A stretch of 64,000 nt of DNA from Archivesica marissinica (lineage: Eukaryota > Mollusca > Bivalvia > Venerida > Vesicomyidae), in the NCBI GenBank assembly GCA_014843695.1, contig CM026390.1, positions 56,011,624 to 56,075,623 on the forward strand, written 5' to 3'. Below the pieces are notes generated by a model. It was not told the origin of the DNA and searched no databases. It saw only the letters and a program-made list of their open reading frames with translations. This document shows positions 37,021 through 48,785 of the stretch, in pieces. Numbering within the stretch: position 1 is the stretch's first letter; each line of letters starts with the position of its first letter. Made by a program: the position numbers and the translations under genes.

Positions 37021-37219
37021 TTGCTTCCGTGGCCGAGTGGTAACAATCGTTGACTTCACATCACCTTCCCCTCGCCGATGTAGGTTGGAATTCCACTGGG
37101 TCTGTCGAACGATTGCGTGTGTGGAAGATATCCAGGTGGGTTGCGCATTATCGGTGGTGCTGTTTCTTGTCTTTGACTCCACGACCCTGCACATGTATAT
37201 GACAAAATTAAGAAAATAA
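37021..37219 (+). mobile_element. tRNA-Ser/Leu-like SINE, unassigned family
   Basis: The A-box-like start gcttccgtggccgagtgg is followed by a long variable region, a weak B box (taggttggaattccac), about 110 bp of body and an A-rich end (aaaattaagaaaataaa). A single copy here. Confidence 0.6.
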
Positions 37220-37797
37220 AGTATGTCTGCATAGACGAGCCACGAGAATGCCAGACAATGAACTTTGCTGGTAGATGGGATCTCGTGACATGCTATAATG
37301 CCAATCGGCATCATTGTGGATGTCCATGTTATAGACATGGCATCTTTATGGGGTTTATTTAGTTTAATCTTAAAACACACAATCAGACACACATATAAAA
37401 TATAAATAGTTATTTTCTGCTGTAAAAATATAAATAGTTTTACTACAGACGTACATAGATACGAACTCTATATCGTGTTAGCTTAACCATGACATACACT
37501 TAGCGTGGGTGTTTGTTCAGTGGACTATCGTCCGTTATCTGTTATATAGTTCTTATATCGATAAATAAAACTCTCATTCTTTGAAATGGACGGTTTTAAT
37601 TGTAATGATGGATTTTATTAGTATTTCTATAAAATATAATTGGTACAAACTATATTAGGATTCCAATGCATGTGCTTGGCATGTTAATTGTGGATGACAG
37701 CACGATCAATACCACTCACTTGTAGCTGATGTAAACATGCCTGCCGTGTATGTTTGTTTGTTTGTTTGTTTATTTGTTTCGTTCAGTACAATATATC
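37220..37797. other. Unique sequence, GTTT run near the end
   Basis: No gene recognised. A gtttgtttgtttgttt run lies near 37749-37775. Confidence 0.45.
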
Positions 37798-37805
37798 GCA
37801 ACCAA

Positions 37806-38265
37806 CAGGGGCGGATTAAGGTTGCATGGGGCTCATGGCTGTAGCTCAAACAGGGGCTCTTTCATCAAGATAAATACTAGTGTAAGCAAACAAGAACATT
37901 CTATCGAATACACCTTTCTCACATTACCCCCGCTTGGCCGAAATTCACCGAAATTACGGCTTTCCACTATCGCATTGGTTGGTAAGAAGGGATTTCACCT
38001 GTCGACGCGTATTGCGGGACTACTATTAGACTCAGGGAACAGTGCACTATACGTTATTGCTGCAATCGACTAAACACAAAATAAGTCATACATCGTTGGA
38101 AAGCTCAGGATATCTTCTAAGTTCTATCTATTTATGTAGTCATTTAAAAACAATTCGTTAAATTTTATTCAGTTAATAACATATTTAAAATACTAATTTG
38201 GGGGCCCTTAAATATTGGGGGCCCCCGGCTTCAGCCCAGTCAGCCCTCCACTTAAACCGCCACTG
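37806..38265. mobile_element. hAT-like non-autonomous element (460 bp)
   Basis: Starts CAGGGGCGGATTAAG and ends CTTAAACCGCCACTG, imperfect terminal inverted repeats of the CAGNGGCGG type. The 8 bp gcaaccaa are repeated exactly on both sides (37798-37805 and 38266-38273), as expected for hAT transposition. It contains G/C-run subterminal sequence and no transposase. Confidence 0.9.
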
Positions 38266-38289
38266 GCAACCAAACATTATCAGTATAGT

Positions 38290-39840
38290 GCCGCACACGT
38301 GGTCAGTTTGCGTATATCCACAGGGACGTGCGTATCATTCGGGGCAACAACTGTTAGCGTCAATGATGTTGAGCCATCACACCTTGTCCATCTGTGTATG
38401 AGAGTATTCAAAACTGGTGGGTTGAGCTCCAAGGCATGTCTCCATATAGCTACCTGCATTTGTCCTGACTACCTTATTTGTTGGAGGGATAGTTTGAAGC
38501 TGTGGGGCAGTTGCAATATTATTTGACACCATTGTTGAACATATTTTCTGTCGGGCTCAAGTCATTGAGTCACACTCTGGATGCCCATAGAATGATAGCA
38601 GGGATTGTGTTGCTTGTCTGATTACTTCCTGATGAGAGCTATTAATGTTATCAACCTTAGAGAGAATGTACTTGTTTGATCTTAAAACCGTTAGAGGTAT
38701 ACATTTCCCAATGCCATGATATGTAGCAACAGTATCACAGCCGGTAAGATCATGGGCTGTTAAACGATGTAGAATGATTGCGTGGTGTTTCTCTACAGTA
38801 GCATTAATGTCAATGTGGGCCTTCCTCTGACAGGGAAAATCATCATAACATGGCCAGTGGTATCACCCGTGCACACCAAATGACATAGCAGCAAAACGGT
38901 GACAAGAATAAGTGGCCAATCTGCCTCCCTCTCTGCACGGATGTTCTTCAATATGGTGAGGACTGGCGTGATCAAACAACTTATCCAGATATTGGCTGTT
39001 CTGTTGCTTGGTGCTGCCATTCGTGCATTCCCGGTTATTTCTGTAAAACATTGGTCTGCGGACATTTTGTATTAGCATGCATTCGCAGAACTCTCACATT
39101 TTCAGGGAACTTTTTCCCAGTTAGCATTTTCAACAAACTACCAAATGCTTCACTAAGAACTTCAGTAAGGCCATTGAAGTTCATCACTTACCGGCATCCG
39201 ATATAGCTGATCAATAAATGCATACCACCGGAGGTAAACATTACTAAATCTAGTTTGTTTCTCCCATAGAAGAATATGTACATCTACCCTATAAAGTTGT
39301 TGATCTGCGGTAAATACAACATATTCCTGACCTGTGCATTCGGACACCGCCTTTGCCTTCACCAAAGCAGCCACAATAGTAAATGGGTCTGCAGGAGGTT
39401 TATCTATCAATGGTAGGTAGACTGTATTGGTTTTTGGTCTCAGTGTGTGTCCTTGCTCCTGTCATACTTGTGTTGTATCCATTGTATTCTGGGCAGGTTT
39501 GGGATATACACATATCATTGAAGAAGTGGAAATCTAGTTCTCTCCCTCTATCGTTGGACATACGTTAGTGTGAAGTAAAATTACCAGGATCTATTGGAAT
39601 ATATAGTTTCAGCATAGGCGGTTCGTTTCATCAAAATAGTGTTCAAGTGAAATATCTCCAGCCTCATCTGTTGACACATTCATAACATCATGCTTCAGTC
39701 GCACAATTGCATTATCTTCTTGGTTGCTATGGACTGCAGTTGGTTGTGTTTGTATCATTGCCAGTGAGTGAGTGGACAATTGTTACCATTTGGGAATGAA
39801 TGTCTGCATCGAAATTGCCAGCTATTGTTCGCACTAATCC
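38290..39840 (-). pseudogene. Decayed LTGCDT-family repetitive protein gene
   Basis: Read on the minus strand across frame changes, recognisable blocks appear in order: YLPLIDKPPADPFTIV (near 39400), QEYVVFTADQQLYR, a KTRF-VYLRWYAF stretch, NVRRPMFYRNNREC (near 39050), AIILHRLTAHDLTGCDT with YHGIGK (near 38720-38800), YGHPECDSMT, and LQTIPPTNKVVR (near 38470). This order is that of a large, uncharacterised, multi-copy family common in aquatic invertebrate genomes, probably transposon-associated. Stops and frameshifts between the blocks show it is dead. Its function is unknown, and assignment is from memory of the motif order. Confidence 0.7.
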
Positions 39841-42800
39841 ACTATCGTGTATGGATGAAGTATGACGACGTGTATGTAGTCAGTATGACGACGTGTATGG
39901 AGGAAGTATGATGACGTATATGGAGGAAGCATGACGACGTGTATGGAGGAAGTATGATGACGTGTATGGAGGAAGTATGATGACGAGTATGGAAGAAGTA
40001 TGATGACGTGTATGGAAGAAGTACGATGACGTGTATGGATGAAGTATGATGACGTGTATGGATGAAGTATGATGACGTGTATGGAGGAAGTATGATGGCG
40101 TGTATGGAGGAAGTATGATGACGTGTATGGATGAAGTATGATGACGTGTATGGATGAAGTATGATTACGTGTATGGAGGAAGTATGACGACGTGTATGGA
40201 GGAAATATCACGACGTGTATGGAGGAAGTATGACGACGTGTATGGAGGAAGTATGACGACGTGTATGGAGGAAGTATGACCACGTGTATGGAGGAAGTAT
40301 GATGAAGTGTATGGAGCAAGTATGATGACGTGTATGGAGGAAGTATGACGATGGAGGAAGCATGACGACGTGCATTGAGGTAGTATGATGACGTGTATGG
40401 AGGGAGTATGATGACGTGTATGGAGGAAGTATGATGACGTGTATGGAGGGAGTATGATGACGTGTATGGAGGATGCATGATGACGTGTATGGAGGATGTA
40501 TGATTACGTGTATGGAGGAGGTATGATGACGCGTATGTAGGAAGTATGATGACGTGTATGGAGGGAGTATGATGACGTGTATGGAGGATGCATGATGACG
40601 TGTATGGAGGATGTATGATTACGTGTATGAAGGAGGTATGATGACGCGTATGTAGGAAGTATGATGACGTTTATGGAGGGAGTATGATGACGTGTATGGA
40701 GGATGCATGATGACGTGTATGGAGGAAGTATGATGGCGTGTATGGAGGAAGTATGATGACGTGTATGGAGGGAGTATGATGACGTGTATGGAGGATGCAT
40801 GATGACGTGTATGGAGGAAGTACGATGACGTGTATGGAGGATGTATGATTACGTGTATGGAGGAGGTATGATGACGCGTATGTAGGAAGTATGACGACGT
40901 GTATGGATGAAGCATGATGACGTGTATAGAGGAAGTATGACCACGTGTATGGAGGAAGTATGACGACGTGTATGGAGGAAGTATGAAGGCGTGTATGGAG
41001 GCAGTATGAGTGCGTGTATTGAGGAAGTATGATGACGTGTATGGAGGATGTATGATGACGTGTATGGAGGATGTATGATGACGTGTATGGAGGATGTATG
41101 ATGACGTGCATGGAGGAAGTATGATGACGTGTATGGAGGAAGAATAATGACGTGTATGGAGGAAGCATGACTACCTGTATGGATGAAGTATGACCACGTG
41201 CATGGAGGAAGTATGATGACGTGTATGGAGGAAGTATGATGAAGTGTATGGAGGAAGTATGATGACGTGTATGGAGGAAGCATGACTACGTGCATGGAGG
41301 AAGTATGACCACGTGCATGGAGGAAGTATGATGACGTGTATGGAGGAAGTATGACAACGTGTATGGAAGAAGCATGACGACGTGTATAGAGGAGGTATGA
41401 CGACGTGTATGGAGGAAGTATGATGACGTGTATGGAGGAAGTATGATGACGTGTATGGAGGAATGAGGAAGTATGATGACGTGTATGGAGGAAGTAGACG
41501 TGATGGAGAAGATGAGACGTGTATGAGGAGTAGAGACGTGTATGGAGGAAGTATGATGACGTGTATGGAGGAAGTATGATGACGTGTATGGAGGAAGTAT
41601 GACGATGGAGGAAGCATGACGACGTGCATTGAGGAAGTATGACGATGGAAGAAGTATGACGACGTGTATGGAGGAAGTCTGATGACGTGCATGGAGGAAG
41701 TATGACGACGTGTATGGAGGAAGTATGATGGCGTGTATGGAGGAAGTATGATTGCGTGTATGGAGGAAGTATGATGACGTGTATGGAGGATGTATGATGG
41801 CGTGTATGGAGGAAGTATGATGACGTGTATGGAGGAAGTATGATGACGTGTATGGAGGAAGCATGACTACGTGTATGGATGAAGTATGACCACGTGCATG
41901 GAGGAAGTATGATGACGTGTATGGAGGAAGTATGACAACGTGTATGGAAGAAGCATGACGACGTGTATAGAGGAAGTATGACGACGTGTATGGAGGAAGT
42001 ATGATGAAGTGTATGAAGCAAGTATGATGACGTGTATGGAGGAAGTATGACGATGGAGGAAGCATGACGACGTGCATTGAGGTAGTATGATGACGTGTAT
42101 GGAGGAAGTATGACGACGTGTATGGAGGAAGTATGATGACGTGTATGGAGGAAGTATGATGACCTGTATGTAGGAAGTATGATGACGTGTATGGAGGAAG
42201 TATGGTGACGTGTATATAGGAAGTATGATGACGTGTATGGAGGAAGTACGACGACGTGTATGGAGGAAGTATGATGACCTGTATGTAGGAAGTATGATGA
42301 CGTGTATGGAGGAAGCATGATGACGTGTATGGAAGAAGTACGACGACGTGTATGAAGGAAGTATGATGACGTGTATGTAGGAAGTATGATGACCTGTATG
42401 TAGGAAGTATGATGACCTGTATGTAGGAAGTATGATGACCTGTATGGATGAAGTATGATGACGTGTATGTAGGAAGTATGATGACGTGTATGTAGGAAGT
42501 ATGACGACGTGTATGTAGGAAGTATGATGACCTGTATGGATGAAGTATGATGACGTGTATGTAGGAAGTATGATGACGTGTATGTAGGAAGTATGATGAC
42601 CTGTATGTAGGAAGTATGATGACCTGTATGTAGGAAGTATGATGACCTGTATGTAGGAAGTATGATGACCTGTATGTAGGAAGTATGATGACGTGTATGT
42701 AGGAAGTATGATGACCTGTATGTAGGAAGTATGATGACGTGTATGGAGGAAGCATGATGACGTGTATGGAGGACCTGTATGTAGGAAGTATGATGACGTG

Positions 42801-44541
42801 TATGGAGGAAGTACGATGACGTGTATGGAGGAAGTATGATGACGTGTATGGAGGAAGTACGATGACGTGTATGGAGGAAGTATGATGACGTGTATGTAGG
42901 AAGCATGATGACGTGTATGGAGGAAGTATGACGACGTGTATGGAGTGTATGGAGGAAGTATGATGACGTGCATGGAGGAAGTACGATGACGTGTATGGAG
43001 GAAGTATGACGACGTGTATGTAGGAAGTATGATGACCTGTATGTAGGAAGTATGATGACCTGTATGTAGGAAGTATGATGACGTGTATGTAGGAAGTATG
43101 ATGACCTGTATGTAGGAAGTATGATGACGTGTATGGAGGAAGCATGATGACGTGTATGGAGGACCTGTATGTAGGAAGTATGATGACGTGTATGGAGGAA
43201 GTACGATGACGTGTATGGAGGAAGTATGATGACGTGTATGGAGGAAGTACGATGACGTGTATGGAGGAAGTATGATGACGTGTATGGAGGAAGTACGATG
43301 ACGTGTATGGAGGAAGTATGATGACGTGTATGGAGGAAGTATGATGACGTGTATGGAGGAAGTATGATGACGTGTATGGAGGAAGTATGTGACGTGTATG
43401 GAGGAAGTATGATGAGTGTATGAGGAAGTATATGACGGTATGGAGGAAGTATGATGACGTGTATGGAGGAAGTATGATGACGTGTTGAGGAAGTATGATG
43501 ACGTGTATGGAGGAAGTATGATGACGTGTATATAGGAAGTATGATGACGTGTATGGAGGAAGTACGACGACGTGTATGGAGGAAGTATGATGACCTGTAT
43601 GTAGGAAGTATGACCACGTGTATGGAGGAAGTATGACGACGTGTATGGAAGAAGTACGATGACGTGTATGGAGGATGTATGACGACGTGTATGGAGGAAG
43701 TACGATGACGTGTATGGAGGAAGTATGATGTCGTGTATGGAGGAAGTATGATGACGTGTATGGAGGAAGTATGATGATGTGTATGGAGGAAGTATGATGA
43801 CGTGTATGGAGGAAGTATGATGACCTGTATGGAGGAAGTATGAGTTACGTGTATGGAGGAAGTATGATGACGTGTGTAGGAAGTATGATGACGTGTATGG
43901 AGGAAGTATGATGACGTGTATGGAGGAAGTATGACGACGTGTATGGAGGAAGTATGATGACGTGCATGGAGGAAGTATGATGACGTGTATGGAGGAAGTA
44001 TGATGACGTGTATGGAGGAAGTATGACGACGTGTATGGAGGAAGCATGATGACGTGTGTGTAGAAAGTATGATGACGTGTATGGAGGAAGTATGATGACG
44101 TGTGCGTAGGAAGTATGACGACGTGTATGGAGGAAGTATGATGACGTGTATGGAGGAAGTATGATGACGTGTATGGAGGAAGTATGACGACGTGTATGGA
44201 GGAAGTATGATGACGTGTATGGAGGAAGTATGATGACCTGTATGGAGGAAGTATGATGACGTGTATGGAGGAAGTATGATGACGTGTATGGAGGAAGTAC
44301 GACGACGTGTATGGAGGAAGTATGATGACGTGTATGGAGGAAGTATGATGACGTGTATGGAGGAAGTACGACGACGTGTATGGAGGAAGTATGATGACGT
44401 GTATGGAGGAAGTATGATGACGTGTATGGAGGAAGTATGATGACGTGTATGGAGGAATTATTATGACGTGTGTGTAGGAACTATGATGACGTGTATGGAG
44501 GAAGCATGATGACGTGTATGGAGGAAGTATGACGACGTGTT
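39841..44541 (+). repeat. 23-bp minisatellite, about 200 copies
   Basis: The unit starts gtatgatgacgtgtatggag and ends gaa. Variants include gacgacg, gatgacc, tgtagg, ggatga, gtacga and gcatga. Several larger duplications are visible. The unusual junction ggaggacctgtatgtagg occurs at 42769 and 43159, 390 bp apart (about 17 units), with matching flanks. The minus strand is stop-free in several frames, so long open frames there are artefacts. Confidence 0.98.
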
Positions 44542-45035
44542 AATGTAGACAAGATTGCTCCACAATGTCATGGAATCGGCAAGACATGCAAAACATTCAA
44601 TAGTAGTTTGAAAAAGACCGATTGTTTTTGTACGTGTTACCTTTGCGGGCCCCATTCGCGGTAGTTATTATAATAAGCAATAATCTTGTCATGTAATTAA
44701 TTCGTAGACCAAACCATGGCCTAAATATACCTGCCAAACAAGAACTAAGGACATGCGTGTTATTGTGTTGCAGGCTCAACAAGTATCGTTAGGTGATAGT
44801 CATACTATGAAAGAAAATACCATGAAAGAAAATGCATGACTGCATGTGTATGATCGAAATGAATACGCCCGCCAATGGTTCGATACTTACATAACGGGAA
44901 ATCTCATACGATTGCTGAGGGCATCGCGTGGTGCTTGACGTGATTATATTAATGTACATGTAGTTCAAATATAATCCTGGTATAAGATATAACAGTATGT
45001 ATAAAATGAATATTGCCTCCGACACAAGCTACCAG
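44542..45035. other. Unique sequence, nothing recognised
   Basis: No supported gene or element. Confidence 0.4.
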
Positions 45036-45260
45036 TAGTCCGATTAGCGCAGTGGTTAGCGCGCTCGCTTCTCACCAATGCAACATTGGTTCGATCCTCG
45101 GACCGGGAAGTATGTGAGATATACGGTTGTCGCCAGATCGGACAGGTGGGTTTTCTCCGGGTACTCCGGTTCCTCCCACACGAATGACCACATATGCGCC
45201 AACGAGAGCGATTAATATAAGTTGTTAAAACTTGTTTCGTAATCGTTGTAAAATAAATGT
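45036..45260 (+). mobile_element. tRNA-derived SINE, family D
   Basis: The head agtccgattagcgcagtgg, with B box ggttcgatcctcgg, is followed by a body with ttttctccgggtactccgg. The tail gagagcgattaatataagtt, acttgtttcgtaatcg, taaaataaatg is the same module as in family C. Confidence 0.9.
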
Positions 45261-45303
45261 TTTAAATGTAGCAATAGTTTTATTGCTTAACAGGATGGAT
45301 TTT

Positions 45304-45582
45304 CCGTTTATTTATCGTCGCTACCGGTTGCCCATATGAGCGACGCCTCCTGAAGATATTAATCATTTTAGATTTTTGGAGGATAGTGCAATGATACAGA
45401 CAGAGACCCATTCCAGCGTCTCCTCTGGTTCTTTTACGTGCACGGTGTAAAGTACCGACAATAGACCACGGTTTAACGTCCCATCTGCAAGACTGTTAAT
45501 TTTATTAGGGTCAGACGGGGGATCGAACCTGCGATCCCTGGATTACCAGTCCAGCGTGTTACCACTGGACTATAGATCCGTC
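45304..45582 (-). mobile_element. SINE A, minus strand, near full length
   Basis: The tail stem (tttatcgtcgctaccgg) is on the left and the head (gatcgaacctgcgatccctg) ends at 45582. Close to the consensus. Confidence 0.92.
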
Positions 45583-45619
45583 GGTAATTCACAAAGTTAA
45601 GCAGTCCCCGGAACAGACA

Positions 45620-45690
45620 CACATAACAAGATATGCCAGAGGAGAGGAATTAATATAAGTTTTCTGAAAACTTGTTTTCCAATCCAAACC
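45620..45690 (+). mobile_element. SINE C/D tail fragment
   Basis: The segment gaggaattaatataagttt and acttgttttccaatcc matches the shared C/D tail module. No head or body is present. Confidence 0.6.
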
Positions 45691-45892
45691 ATTCACAATG
45701 TATGTAATTTGTAACATTTTTTGTGTTATACATGTAAATTTATTGGAATACTGTTTAAACCAAGAGATGTCAGACGACAACGGAGCTCGCTGGAGGGCAA
45801 TCCGTTAAGGGTGCAAGGTCGAATAGATGTTTATCCATGTAAGATATAGTACACTGAAAAAGAAGAATGTTCAAGGACCTTAAAACATACTG

Positions 45893-46070
45893 CAGTCAAA
45901 CGTGTCTTAAGCAGCCAGCCAAAGAAATCGCAGGAGGTGGCTGCTTAGCACAGGTGGTTGCTCAGTAGAGATAGATTGTATAGCAAAGTAACATATTGGG
46001 AATCTGAAAACTGGCTGCTTATTGCAGGTTGGCTGCTAAATAGAGGTGACAACTGACACAGGTTTGACTG
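45893..46070 (+). mobile_element. TA-flanked MITE, family P1, copy 1 (178 bp)
   Basis: Ends CAGTCAAACGTGTCTTAAG and CACAGGTTTGACTG. TA is on the right (46071-46072) and TG on the left (mutated TA). The inside repeats aggtggctgcttagc-like phrases. The ends resemble pogo/Tigger-type termini. Confidence 0.8.
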
Positions 46071-46238
46071 TATGTTTTAGGAAGATATCTGAATTGATAG
46101 TATCATGGTATAATCATTCAACACAAACGAGTTATTATAGCTAGTCAGCCAAGGTGTGCGCATACATGCTCAAAGTGCGAGACTTCAGAATACCCTCATC
46201 TGGGTATCATAAGTGAACGTTTCTTGTTCACCAAACAG

Positions 46239-46514
46239 ACGGATCTGTAGTCCAGTGGTAACACGCTGGACTGGTAATCCAGGGATCGCAGGTTCGATCC
46301 CCCGTATGACCCTAATAAAATTAACAGTCTTTCTCATGGGACTTTAACCCTAGGTCACGTGTCGGTGCTGTACAGCGTACACGTAAAACAACCAGAGGGG
46401 ACTCTGGAATGAGTCTCTTTCTGTATCGTTGCACTATCCTCCAACAATTTAAAATGACTAATCTCTTCAGGAGGCGTCGCTCATATGGGCAACCGGTAGC
46501 GACGATAAATAAAA
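46239..46514 (+). mobile_element. SINE A, near full length
   Basis: Head acggatctgtagtccagtgg, B box ggttcgatccccc, tail stem cgtcgctcatatgggcaacc and gacgataaataaaa, followed by a short CA run. Confidence 0.92.
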
Positions 46515-46593
46515 GTATACACACACACCAAACAGTTAGGTGACGATGCTTGCGCTAAGCTCATGAGTACATCTCTTGGAGCTTGTAAGAATT

Positions 46594-46848
46594 AGTCCAC
46601 CTCCATGGTCAAGTGGTTACGGTCGCTGACTTGTATACAACTGCAACCTATCATCACTGATGGTCACTGGTTCGAGCCCAACTCAGACCGTCTCTCATTT
46701 ATATGAAAAAGCTGACAGTTTCTTACGGAGGTTGGTGCACCAAGTATTGGTTAACCGCTGGAGCCTGTCCATGAAAGGTGTTAGGTAAACTGCCCGTCGC
46801 TCAAATGGGCAACCGGTAGCGACGTTAAACATAAGCTTAAGTAAAAAA
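46594..46848 (+). mobile_element. Chimeric SINE: B head and body, A tail
   Basis: Starts as family B (agtccacctccatggtc, B box ggttcgagccca) up to gtaaactgcccg. It then continues as the family-A tail stem (gtcgctcaaatgggcaacc, tagcgacgttaaa) instead of the B tail. Confidence 0.85.
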
Positions 46849-47227
46849 GTGATATTCACTGTTAGTGTTTGAATCCGCTCACGTCAAAGACAATATATCA
46901 GTCTGTGGTTATTCCAATTGTCTATGGGTGGGAACTATGGAGCAATATCAATAACGCGAATATATTTAAATGGGAAATATCACAGATTCTGTATCAAATA
47001 CATTCAATCATTACAACGGAACATCAACGTCACTTGTGTTCACATTGATGGATCATGTTTATTTGTTTGTTAATGTCTGATATTAGCCTGAGTTCCAGTC
47101 TGTGGAATTTTCACTGAGTTACTTATGGCAAAATTACATTATCAGAAACTCAATACGGCTCAATTATATGGTATCAGCGATAAAAGGCAAAACCAGGCAA
47201 AATATATCAACGCCTGTTCCCAGGTTA

Positions 47228-47495
47228 GAATGATATACTTGTAAACTTTATTTATTTTACAACGATTGCGAAGCAAGTTTTAACAACTTATATTAATCGC
47301 TCGTTGGCGAGGATGCGCTTCTCACCAATGCAACCCGGGTTCGATCCTCGGACCGGGAAATATGTAAGGTAGTATGGTGGTCGCCAGACCGGACTGGTTG
47401 GTTTTCTCCGGGTACTCCGGTTTCTTCCCACTCGACTGACCACATTTGCGATTTCATTTGGCCAGAATTTCATTCGTTGAAAAATAAATAAAGTT
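47228..47495 (+). mobile_element. Family D inverted chimera
   Basis: 47228-47302 is the D tail in minus orientation (ttttacaacgattgcg, aacttatattaatcgctcg). It joins directly to a plus-strand D head and body (gcgcttctcaccaatgc, ggttcgatcctcggacc, tctccgggtactccgg). The result is two oppositely oriented pieces of one family fused near 'ttggcgaggatgcgc'. Confidence 0.82.
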
Positions 47496-47636
47496 TCAAA
47501 AACTAATATCTGGATAGTCGCCATACCATCCAAATTATCTAAATTGTTGGTGCGACTTTAAACCCCCAAAACAAACAATGTTCCCGTTCTAACATTAACA
47601 CCGATGCTTGATTTCAGAAGTATTAACTCTTATATA

Positions 47637-47814
47637 CAGTCAAACCTGTCTTAAGCAGCCAGCCAAGGGAGTCAGGAAAAGTGGCTGCTTAGCACAGGTG
47701 GCTGCTTAATAGAGGTCAAATGTATAATAAAATGACCGATTGGGAATATGTAAACTGGCTGTTTAATACAGGTTGGCTGTTTAATGGAGGTGACGACTAA
47801 CACAGGTTTGACTG
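47637..47814 (+). mobile_element. MITE P1, copy 2 (178 bp)
   Basis: Perfect TA borders (47635-47636, 47815-47816). Ends CAGTCAAACCTGTCTTAAG and ACACAGGTTTGACTG. The same length as copy 1. Confidence 0.9.
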
Positions 47815-47976
47815 TACATGTTGTGTCGTCTGTATCGAGTGGCATAGTATGTAACGACTGTGAATATAATATTGGATCAAGTAAATAATAACTTCACTAT
47901 CCATCGTACAATTAACTGTTTCTATTCCTCCTCAAGCAACTTATACTATTTACTCTCGTTGGCATCGATGAAAGTA

Positions 47977-48173
47977 CAGTCTACATCGGTTATGTCAAAG
48001 TCGGTTATGTCGAATTCTCCGCTTATCTCGAAGTCGGATCAAAGTCCCGTTTCAGACACTATCATTTTACATATAACTGGATCTGTTTATATCGAATTTC
48101 GTTAAGTCAAACTTCGGGTATGTCGAAGTATTTTGTTCGGTCCGACGGAATTCGACATAACGGATGTAGACTG
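47977..48173. mobile_element. MITE P2 (197 bp), pogo/Tigger-like ends
   Basis: Ends CAGTCTACATCGGTTATGTC and GACATAACGGATGTAGACTG are near-perfect inverted complements, with TA on both sides (47975-47976, 48174-48175). The inside repeats 'gtcgaattc' and 'aagtcgg' phrases. No ORF. Confidence 0.9.
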
Positions 48174-48497
48174 TATGTGACCAATGGATTAAACTTCTGA
48201 ATAACCAACTACTACCATATGCAAGCCAAATTCACAGCCCTGGGTATAGGTGGTCATTTACATAATGAATACCAAATCGTATTTTGCTTAATATTTTCAG
48301 TTGTTATCACAGTAAGCTAGAGCTACATTGTCTCAACCGTAATATATACGAACAATTTAAATCAATAAATTAAAGTAAATAAGCATGGAATTCTATTCTA
48401 TTTTGTACAATTCAATGAGATCGGTGGAGTATCAATTTGAAAGTTTGAAATCGGCATCTGAGGGACCAACCACGGCGTTGCCTTGTCAGCTGATTGG

Positions 48498-48569
48498 TTA
48501 GATCGATAGTCCATGCGCTGCTTTAGATGCTGCGCACACGTAGAACGTAGGAGTACCGCTGTAGCGTTT
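48498..48569 (-). CDS. GALK1: GALK1 exon 7 (residues 374-396 and stop)
   Basis: A 72-bp terminal exon after acceptor ttttccag. It reads [20 protein letters not shown] plus LSI and TAA. The GTPTFY block matches the C-terminal strand of GALK1 (GTATFY in human). Confidence 0.92.
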   Translation of the reverse strand, partial: KRYSGTPTFYVCAASKAAHGLSI

Positions 48570-48733
48570 CTGGAAAATGAAACATATTCTAAATATCCAA
48601 TTATCCAATCTACTGAGTAAAGGGAGATAACAAATAATATGTCATGTTCCATTCCAGCAAACAAACTCGATACAATTGCGTCCCTTTGCGGAGACTGCAA
48701 TGTGTTTCAATTCTGTTCAGAACAGTATTAACG

Positions 48734-48785
<52 letters not shown>

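Noticed and set aside
39841..44655. Minus-strand frames of up to 922 codons
   Set aside because: They are artefacts of the stop-free complement of the 23-bp unit.
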